This document shows, one piece after another, positions 55,836 through 64,000 of a stretch of DNA of 64,000 bases. The notes under the pieces were generated by a model. That model ran no database searches. It was not told the DNA's origin and saw nothing but the letters and a program-made list of their open reading frames with translations. Source of the stretch: Mesotaenium endlicherianum (lineage: Eukaryota > Streptophyta > Zygnematophyceae > Zygnematales > Mesotaeniaceae); assembly GCA_009602735.1 (NCBI GenBank), contig WELA01010281.1:52172-116171 (forward strand). Direction: 5' to 3'. Position numbers and translations under genes: made by a program. Within the stretch, counting starts at the first letter, position 1; every line of letters begins with the position of its first letter.

Positions 55836-57820
55836 AGCGTCTCAACGCCCCTTTGGCATTGGTCAAACGGTCTTTAAATTCCCAGGTGTCCCCAGAGGCA
55901 TCGTAACCCTTCCATCTGACCAGATATTTCATGACATATTGAATCAATCGACGGATAGAGCAAGCTTACAAAATCTCATCAACCTCATATTCCTTAGAGT
56001 CACCTTCCTGGACAGCGTGGACCAGTCCCGGTTGGACAAGTAACCGACCTGTGAACAGTGTGTCACCCTTGACGCATGGTTCTAAGAACGAGACATTAAA
56101 GACTGGGTGACCCTTGTACTCCGCTGACATGTTCAGTTTGTAAGCATTCTGATCGACACGGCGCACCACCAAATATGGACAAATCCAAACTAGACCAAGC
56201 TTTTACTTGACCATACCAAGTAGGTGCAGGTGTTGAGAATGCAGTTTGACCAAATCGCTCATTGAAAATGCCAGCTCCCGACGATGTTGATTAGCAATTT
56301 TTGTTGATTTTCCTGGACTTTGTGCAGATTGTGTTGGACTTCTGACAGGGTGTCAGCAAACTGCTGAGGTAACTAGAGAGACGTCGCGTGGTCAATCTCC
56401 TAAGGGTGAGTTAAAGACTCCCTCAGCACATCTCAAGGAGACTTAGGGACTCTATCCAGACTGAGTTCAAAAGGAGTCTTTCATGTTGATGCATGCACCG
56501 CACTATTGACCGCAAATTGAATTTGAGGCATATGATCATCCACATTATCTTGTTTTTGATTAATATATGCTCTCAGCACCTCTTGCAAAACTCGATTAGT
56601 TCTCTCAGTGTGTCCATCAGCTTGAGGGTGGTTGGTGTGCTGAGCAGCTGTCTGACTCCCATTAACCCCATCAAAGCTCTCCAGAACTTAGAGGTATATT
56701 TTGAGTCTCTGTCTGAGATAACATTAGAGGGTAGCGCATATAGGCATACTACAGGATTGTAGAAGTGTCTCACAATTTCAAGGGCAGTTACTTTGACAGT
56801 GGTGGGGATGAAAAAGACCATTTTTGTCAGTTTATCCACTACTACCAGTGTAGAAACGTGCCCATGGGCAGTTCTTGGTAGTGTTACTACCCAGTCCATG
56901 GATATTGCTTCCCATCGTCCAGCTGGGATGGGTAGTGGTTGTCATAGCCCCCCGGGTGGGGTGTGTCTAGACTTGTTTTTCTAACACTGATTACAGAATT
57001 TATCATATTTCAAGACCTCCCCAGGCAACCCTTCCAAGTGATAATGTTTTGCCAGTTTGCCAACAGTTTTGGCCTGCCCCAAACGTCCACCCAGTACACT
57101 GTCATGAGCCTGACTCAGGAATAAAGATTTTAGTTCCAAGTTATTAGAAATCATTAACTTCAGCCGTCCTGAAGTGATTTCAGTTACCCACATCCCTCCC
57201 TTCAGCCTATATTCGAGTGTGTTAGCAGGACATACACCATCAGTTGGGCTGGGCTTAAATGTTGGGTCAGAAAGGTAGGCTTTCCTAAATTGTTCATGGA
57301 AGGAATTTTGACTTTTAATGAAGTGAGTGCACAAAGGACCTTGTCTACAGCATGTTGACTAAAGTTCCTTTCTTGCAAGTCAGGTCTTCTAGAGAGTGCA
57401 CAAGCAGGATTCAACTTTCCTGGTTTATAGTCAATCTGGACTAGGAATTGCTCCAGCATCTGGCTCCAGCGATTCTCTCTCCTCGACAACTTGGACTTCT
57501 TCTGAAAGTGAATCAGAGCTAGATGATCTAATATCACCTTAAAAGCTTTATTATGTAAGTAATCTCTCCACTGTCTAAGGACATGAATGTTAGCAAGCAG
57601 CTCTTTATCATGCACAGAATAGTTAATTTCAGCTGGATTGAATTTCATAGACTCATACAGCACAGAGTGTCACTCCTGCTTCACCTTACCATCCTTTGTG
57701 ATTTTGTCAGCAGGCTGCAACCAAACAGCACCCTTGGCAAAGTCAAAAGCATCAGTAACCACCTGCACAAATTTGCTCGGGTCATACACAGCTAAGACTG
57801 GGGTAGAACAGAGAGCATCT
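55836..57820 (-). pseudogene. FII-5 pol: RNase H, integrase, chromodomain
   Basis: The chromodomain (KYLVRWKGYDASGDTWE) is at about 55930-55880. Integrase C-terminal and core are at 56170-57000 (MDWVVTLPRTAHGH, SDRDSKYTSKFW), the HHCC region (LGGRLGQAKTVGKLAKHYH) is near 57100-57020, and RNase H (INYSVHDKELLANIHVLRQW) is at about 57640-57560. Frameshifts and stops are frequent. It begins at the PB-3 TTAA (57821). Confidence 0.85.
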
Positions 57821-57824
57821 TTAA

Positions 57825-60656
57825 CAGTAGATAGCCCACCGAAATGTATGATTTTTGGTCCAACAACTACCTTTGATCTGGCTTTTTTGGATTTCTCATG
57901 CTTCATCCAATAAATTTGAAATTTAAATATGTGGATGCTTACGTCATCATCTTCATGACCATAATTTTGTTTCCTCAAAGAGATTTTTCTTCCGCCCGGA
58001 ATATTTGAAAGTATTTTGCAAAAATTACCTACGACAAAAGTGCTAACCTTGAGGAATCATTGCACACAAAGCATTTTTTACTTGATGTCGTGATTTTTGC
58101 AAGGGGTCTATACGTGCTTGAAAAGTGTCCTCAAGAAATTTCAGAGCTAAATATGAAGTATCCTATGATCTGTTGCACTTGGCAGACTTGGGTCTTATAT
58201 GGACCAGTGTTTTTGCAAAGTCCAACAAGACTTTACAAAGTTGCTTGCACATAATCCATTCCACAGAGTCCTGTGCATTGCCGTTGAACATGAAGTTTGA
58301 CATCATAGATGATGACTCAAATATCTCTCCGTCTGAATTTTTTTAAATTATTTAATTATATTCAATGATTAAATTATATATTTTGTCCACTTTCAGGAGT
58401 AAACAGACCACATTATTTACATTTTCTGAAAATAATTCAAGCATCTTATACACACTCATACTACTAATTACTATGATAATCATGCTGGGAATCATATTGT
58501 TTTGGCATTTCACATAAATGTCCAAAATTGACAAAAAATATGCGTATCGCCTACTTCTCTCTTTAAGGTCTAACCTCTCTCTTGGCTCCTACATCTAGAT
58601 GGTCTATCTCTCTCTCTCTCTCTGTATGGTACGTCTGGAAGCACACAGAAGGGTTCAAGTGAACATTGCAAGACTCACACATGAATTGAACCTTGGGGGT
58701 TCTCGGGTGTTGGCACGATGTCCAAAAGTGCCAGCGTTGCACACCACGCATCGCTTGCTCTCCTTGACCTTCACAGGAAGTGCCTGTGGGTCCACCTAAC
58801 ATCCGCAGTAGGCTGGACTGAGACAGTTTTAGTCACTACCCTGCTAGGACCTGCATCACTTGGATGGTGAAAGTAGCACATCTCATCCATGATCTTCATG
58901 TACATGTCAAACCTCTCAGCGTTGGGAAATGCAATCTTATGAATGCGTTAGCAAGCAGCCCATCAAAGATGCCCCAGTAGGCCCTATGCCACCACTTCCT
59001 ATTCACTAAGACTCTCTCAGTATTGTAGTGCCTACATAGACACAATGCATCAAATACTTTCATGCCATACTTGTATGGCTTAGGAGGATTATAGATCCTG
59101 ATTGGGCACTGTCGGTTCCTAATAGATATTGTCCTTTCATCTATAGTCAAGTTCTTTCCAGGGCCATAGTGTTGTGCACAGGTGACAAAGATCAGTATAG
59201 GGCTGCAGTTGCCACAACTTATACTCTCTAAAGTCTTTCTCAAAATGACTTCTAGACCTGTTGTCCTTCACATGGAAGTACCGCCTAATCTCCTTGAACC
59301 TATTCTTGCTCATTAACCTACAAAAAGAAGGAAAAGTGATGGGCCCATTCACAATTTTTTGCCAATATGAAGTAAGTCTTGGCAAGGCATGCAACCCCAT
59401 AGCTATACAGAGACCATGGAAAACAACAATCTCTGTGCAAGTCACAACGATCCAGCCTCTAGCACCACTCTGAGTAGCATATCTGTTGGTCTAAACAGCA
59501 AGCTGCACAAAGAACCAGATGGGCATGAGCAAGACAAACACTCCAAACGGAGAAAGAGAACAAAATCTCCTATCCAGGATGTTATGGATGCCATGATGAT
59601 TGCTCTTACTGATCTTTGGAAGCTCCTCATCATAGGTTTTTTCTGTAGCTCCAGGCTGCCAGTCCCAGACAGGTGCCAGGTCCTCCTCGGAGTCTTCATC
59701 CAGCTCCTCCTCCATCTCCTCCATAGTTGCTGCTGCTGGCAGGCCCTCTTCTCTCCATCCACGCTTTATCTCCATCATCTTCCTCATCCTCAGAATCCAA
59801 CTGTGCTCCTTTGCCTCTCTCTATCCTACTTGCTGCTTTAGCATTAGATGTGAACTTGCTTCTAACTGCAGGAGCTGCAATGATACATGTTTTCGGAGGT
59901 CTACCTCTCTTCCTCGGTTGCTCAAAATTGGTATTTTGACTCTCTAACATACAAGGAGGTATGTTTTGCTGTTCTTCCGTGACTTGTGTAGTTAAAATGG
60001 CTCTCTGAGACTCCGTAAACAAGGCTCTCGAGCTACTTTGAGAATCCGCTTAAGACGCCTGAGACTTTCTCTTTTTCACACCCGGTTTGACCTCTTCAAA
60101 ATCATCAACATCATCATGAAGGTTCGCCTCTACTAAGAGTTGAGTATACCTCGGTTTGGTCTTGTCAAATGTAATGAAGACAATGTAATAGTCTTCTTGA
60201 CCCCTCTTACCCTCACACCTCTTCTTCACGACTTCGCCTAAGAAAGTCTGCTCACAATCATCACAAAAGTGATCAAACGCCCATGTACGACCGTAGGTGA
60301 CCGACAAAACAAGTATAGTAGCTTCTAAGAATGCATTGCGAGAACTTCCTGCATCATCCATGGCGACAATTAGCAAGAGAAGCAAGAAAAGGAAGCACAA
60401 ATCGCACACATCGAACCTTCATTTTGTTCAAAGAAATGAAGTTTTCGCTTCACGGATTGTACGATAGTGACGTGAGTTTTTGTTGCTTGAAGCTGTTGAT
60501 TTCATGCCAGGTTTCTTGCGATACAACCCTTCTTTTAAGATTATTTTTAAGCAAAACAAATAAGTATCGAGAAAATCCGAGCGGGAACCAGGGGGCCAAG
60601 TAATTGGGCCAAAGAGTGACAGATGGGGCATGTAGGGGCCCCTGGGCTACCTAGTG
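57825..60656 (-). mobile_element. piggyBac-type transposon PB-3, complete ends
   Basis: A 2,832-bp element on the - strand. Its right (5') end complement is CACTAGGTAGCCCAGGGGCC and its left edge reads CAGTAGATAGCCCACC. TTAA lies at 57821-57824 and 60657-60660. FII-5 RNase H reads across the site in homologous register. It is closely related to PB-1, including the same internal deletion and 3' region. Confidence 0.92.
58563..60361 (-). pseudogene. PB-3 piggyBac transposase, internally deleted
   Basis: Keeps the start ATG (60361, MDDAGSSRNAFLEAT) lost in PB-1. The N-terminal domain (YGRTWAFDHFCDDCEQTF) is followed by a stop near 60050, an AT-hook RKRGRPPK, an acidic linker, the DDE_Tnp_1_7 start, TIDERTIS, and the deletion junction CRHYNTERVLVNRKWWHRAY. 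The C-terminal zinc-binding segment is CVVCNAGTF.., with CESCNVHLNPSVC showing one Cys changed to Asn. Several frameshifts occur. Confidence 0.87.
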
Positions 60657-60660
60657 TTAA

Positions 60661-61123
60661 GGGTCTGGAAGGCAGCTTGCTGCTCTTCCCCCCACACATA
60701 CCCTATGTTCTTCTTAGTAAGGCCAATCAGTGTACTGGCCTTTGCAGAGTAATTCTTTATGAATCTCCTATAGTAGTTAGCCAACCCGAGGAAGGATATA
60801 ACTTCCGAGACAGACTGTGGTACTGGCCAGTCCCTCAGCTTCATTTTTAGAGAAAATTAGAATATCATCCAAGAAGACTTGCACAAACTTATCCAAGTAA
60901 GGCCTGAAAATGTCATTCATAGCACCCATGATGGTTGCAGGAGCATTAGTCACTCCAAATGGCATCACATTAAACTCATGGTTTCCATAATGTGTGCGGA
61001 ACGCAGTCTTGTGTTTGTCCTCCTCAGCAATTCTGATTTGATGATACTCACTCTTAGATCTATCTTAAACTTTAGCACCAAACAGGGTATCAAGCAAGTC
61101 TTTGATTCTGAGTATAGCATATT
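60661..61123 (-). pseudogene. FII-5 RT fragment with internal deletion
   Basis: Holds KKNIGYVWGEEQQAAFQTL next to PB-3 and [17 protein letters not shown] deletion near 60838 jumps from LRDWPV to the LIFSKNEAE segment, removing about 180 bp. The catalytic VFLDDIL and [12 protein letters not shown] follow. It ends abruptly at about 61123. Confidence 0.8.
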
Positions 61124-62432
61124 TGTTCACCCTGACGGTAACATGGGGCAAATTTCATCGACAATCTGGAATGGAAATATATACGAGTCGGATCGGCCGC
61201 CGGGCATCGACGACAAATTTGAACGAATGGAAATCCAGATTTTACTATTCTATTAATTTCCTCACGTCCGTTTTGGCCAAATTTTGGAGGGTTTGTATCT
61301 GACGACAGCCGGTTACACTTTCATGTCCGTAGTTGCTGGTGTACCTTAGTCAAGCTTCACGAGTTGAATCGGTCCGGCGGGCGCCAAATGGAGTGCCGTC
61401 GAGGACCCTCGATTCTGGCGTATTTTGACAGCTCGTCGATCATGTCAGCATCACGTCATCCCCGCTGATACTTTATTTGTTATTGCCTCACATGTTCTAT
61501 CGGCGTGCACGTGAGCACAATCCCATCCGGCCTTGCCAATTGTGTCCACATCCAGGTTTGCTCGCGATGTTTTGTCCTTGTCTCCAGCAAATGGTACACA
61601 TCTGACATGCTTTGAATTTGTTTCTTCCGTGCACAGACTGCGGAAATAGTTTGCCGATAGCTGGTCACATGTCGATTTCAAAGCTCTCTGTGCAATATCA
61701 CTGCCTTACCCACAATGACTACATTGCAAGACCAACTAGATGGGCTTGCTTTTGGAACCAGGAGGAATGATTGCAGTTGGCGCCAACGCGGCAGCTTTTC
61801 AACTGTGCAGCTGGAGAATTCAATTCAACTAGTTGATTTGTATTTCATTCAGTCACAACAAAGTGGAAGTTCATTCACTTACCAGCTGCAAATTTCCGTG
61901 TCACTAATTGAGAAGTATTTCCTTCAGTCACAACGAAGTGAGAGTTTATTTGGACCATCCTGAATGAAAATATTTTGGCTTGTGCAAAAAACATATATTT
62001 CTGGAAGTCCTTGCATATTTATGTATTTTGTGATGCAAAATAGTGTCATATTGCATGGATGCAGCAATTTGTATTTCGAGAGCAGAGAAACAATTTCATA
62101 TTTTGCTTCATAGACATATATGAACCCCGTGCCACATCAGCAACCTGTCATTCAAAATGCCTCAGGAGCATTTTGATCGCAAAAGATATTTTGAATATTT
62201 ATTTCTCTTCATTAAATGGAAGTATGCTCCCAACAGACTGGGTGATAAATAAAGCAATGCATCTAAATTGAACCTACCTAGCTACCTGTTGTCCACCACT
62301 TCAAGCTCCTTGCGTAGTACCTATCTGTATCCTACTATTTACCTACCACTATTCATCATTATGATTTACAAGGCCAACACAGCTTGGTTTGTCACTGTTG
62401 GGCGTTAGAAAGTTGTTTGCTCGCATCCTGTT
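61124..62432. other. No gene recognised
   Basis: The sequence beyond the truncated retrotransposon has mixed composition. The part to about 61720 is GC-richer, and from 61830 it is AT-rich with short repeats (cagtcacaacgaagtg/cagtcacaacaaagtg at about 61850 and 61927). No supported frame. Confidence 0.45.
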
Positions 62433-62836
62433 CTATTTCTTTTTCTTCAAAAGCTCCTTCTTGAGCTTCACTCCCGTAGTGGTCAGTGTGGCACCCCCGC
62501 GCTTGTTACCTTTGCCTGCAATTCACACAAGCAAACGCTCTCGTCAGCAGCACGGCCCAACTCAAGCTAGGTACAAAGTCTATTTATCTCACCTGAAAAA
62601 GGTTTGTTGGATATCTGCAAAGGTTCCTCAACTTCTCTCTTCGCCCGTGCTTGCTGTGTAGTAGAGTGTACACCCGCACAAAAGACAAATACAGGAGTGT
62701 TAATGAAGCTGTCAGCAAGCACATCCTTCATTAAAAGTGGACCCAAATTACCATGCCAGGCCCGAGAGTAGATGGTACTTACAGGCTTCATAAAGGCCAT
62801 AGTCAGCAATTCCATGGACGTCAATACTTTTGGCAT
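62433..62836 (-). CDS. Putative small three-exon gene, basic 65-residue protein
   Basis: Exons 62783-62836, 62593-62653 and 62433-62515 join in frame through two canonical introns (GTAAGT..CTACTACACAG and GTGAGA..GTGAATTGCAG). The product begins MPKVLTSMELLTMAFMKP, continues QARAKREVEEPLQISNKP, and ends in a Gly/Lys-rich, strongly basic tail (LKKELLKKKK then stop). The first exon may be longer, as the frame is open upstream. No family is recognised; the Lys-rich end would suit a nuclear or nucleolar, RNA-binding role, but that is a guess. Support comes only from splice-site and frame coherence. Confidence 0.4.
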
Positions 62837-62873
62837 GTCGTCGACCTTTGCACTGTTTTTGACAGGGTTACGC

Positions 62874-62972
62874 CGTTCGCTTGTTCGCTTAATTCGCCAA
62901 GTTCGCTAGTTCGCTTAGTTCGGTGTTCAAAAAAGAAGGTTAGTTCGCTTAGTGCGCCAAGTCACGACGCCG
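62874..62972. repeat. Array of gttcgctta-type short repeats
   Basis: The word ttcgct occurs five times within about 80 bp, with ttcgcc and gtgcgcc variants, in a 9-10 bp rhythm (gttcgcttgttcgcttaatt, then further copies). It lies directly upstream of the putative small gene on the minus strand. Confidence 0.55.
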
Positions 62973-62975
62973 TTG

Positions 62976-64000
62976 ACGTAACGTAAGCTTGACGTCGACG
63001 CCCCTTGGTGGTCGCACGCGCAAAAGTACAACGTCGCGGTTGTCACGTTTTTTTGTTCAAATTGAACTTTTTTTTTGGTGGACTGTTATATTTTTTCGGG
63101 CGCCCCGGCATGCTTGAAGGATTCACAAAAAAATCTCTCCATTTTCTCTATCAAGCTGGCCGATGGCAGGCGGATATGTACCCCCGCCACCTAGAGTGAG
63201 ACGCGAAGCCTAACCTCAGTGCCAAATGAGTATTCTTTCAAGTGCGGAGGTGCTGTTAATTGCTGACCTACAATTATTGTCAACCAACCCTTTTTATCCG
63301 CTAGCAGAAGGTGGGCATTATTGTGTGGTAGTAAAAATCACATGTGAGTTATGAGTTCCCTAACAGGTATGTGACAATATGTGTTGCTTGAATTGTTTAT
63401 GGCACATGTCTAGAATATGTCGCTCATATGTTTTGTGAAGAAACTTTCTTTGAAATAAATGAATGAGAAACTATGTCTATCAAATTCACAATGGCTCTTA
63501 TTATTTATGTGTTAGGCAACAGCAACAAATCCACATGATACACCAAATTATTCTCGTCTCATCGTCACAAACTCTACAACATCACACATCATGCAAAATT
63601 GCAATAAGTCACCAAAAATTGATTCAAAATGTATTCACTTCCTCAACTTCCACTTTCTCTATTATGTACATGCTAATTCAATTATATACATGCAAACTCT
63701 ATGATGTCGCACCTCCTCTGACAAGGTCCTTAATGCACGTCAAGCCACTCGGTGAGTACACACTTGTTGACATTCCAGGAGCAATAGTCTTGAAACTCGG
63801 GGTCGAGATAGTAGCCTACAGCAAAAAAAGGTGCTTACAAATGAGAATATACAGACATAACGCATTTTATTTCCTCCCATACAAGATGCAGAGTTGACAG
63901 CATGATGAACATCGAGAAGAGGAAACAGCACCAGTAACATAAGGAAAAAAAACAACGCAACAAAAGTCGAACTATGCTTGCACAAGCCCTCGCAGGCTGC
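62976..64000. other. No gene recognised to the window end
   Basis: 62976-63050 is rich in acgt/cgtcg words, and the rest is AT-rich. Frames here are short and without family resemblance. The downstream gene context is cut by the window edge. Confidence 0.4.

Larger units (their letters stand above)
54016..61123 (-). mobile_element. FII-5 Ty3/gypsy element, truncated at both ends
   Basis: Minus-strand FII copy with extra ORF, chromodomain, integrase, RNase H and part of RT, interrupted by PB-3. It stops at about 61123 in mid RT, where the sequence changes to unrelated DNA. The protease, gag and 5' LTR are missing, and the 3' LTR is lost at the 54015 junction. Confidence 0.85.

Noticed and set aside
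58600-58625. tctctctc run as a microsatellite of interest
   Set aside because: A short CT expansion inside the PB-3 transposase remnant, not unusual.
62059-62271. 70-codon frame in AT-rich DNA
   Set aside because: No splice coherence, composition bias or family resemblance.
1-64000. CRISPR arrays, rRNA or tRNA genes
   Set aside because: No spacer-repeat array, rRNA core sequence or cloverleaf with a CCA-proximal box was noticed; the tRNA-like 12-mers are primer binding sites.

Overview
The window looks like nuclear DNA of a streptophyte, most plausibly a charophycean green alga of the Chara type, though this is an inference. The reasons are eukaryotic introns with GT-AG borders, a four-exon secreted protein of the plant root-cap/LEA-related kind, retrotransposons primed by initiator-Met tRNA, and chromodomain Ty3/gypsy elements beside piggyBac-type transposons. 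About two thirds of the window is mobile DNA, nested up to three deep. No rRNA, tRNA or CRISPR locus was seen.

Layout. 1-4877 is the 3' part of a degenerate Ty3/gypsy element (family FII, + strand) that sits inside a piggyBac element (PB-2, to 6424). PB-2 in turn sits at a TTAA in an FII gag fragment (6429-6880). 6881-11051 is an FII mosaic on the - strand: LTR, extra ORF, an inverted divergent LTR and a gag fragment. 11086-30751 is one long FII element (FII-2, - strand). It is interrupted by a nearly intact chromovirus (copy A, 11609-18290), a 2.07-kb terminal-inverted-repeat element with an 8-bp target duplication (20209-22276) and a piggyBac element (PB-1, 24186-27035). 30752-41960 is mostly single-copy DNA with a chromovirus remnant, a 516-bp TRIM-like element (32108-32623) and the one convincing host gene (36857-38783, - strand). 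41967-53790 is a degenerate gene split by piggyBac PB-4, which itself holds chromovirus copy B (45280-51959) with a perfect TTGCT duplication. 54016-61123 is a truncated FII element (FII-5) carrying piggyBac PB-3. 61124-64000 is unassigned apart from a small putative three-exon gene at 62433-62836.

How the parts work together. The two chromovirus copies keep open gag and pol frames joined by a textbook -1 frameshift signal, so they are the youngest and perhaps still active layer. FII elements are old and broken, but several copies share an extra coding block downstream of the chromodomain, in the position where envelope-like genes lie in some gypsy elements; it is bracketed by copies of the polypurine-tract sequence. 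The piggyBac copies share a TTAA target, CACTAG-type ends, an N-terminal domain, an AT-hook and a C-terminal Cys/His zinc-binding segment. PB-1 and PB-3 share the same internal deletion that removes most of the catalytic domain, so they look like a non-autonomous lineage mobilised in trans.
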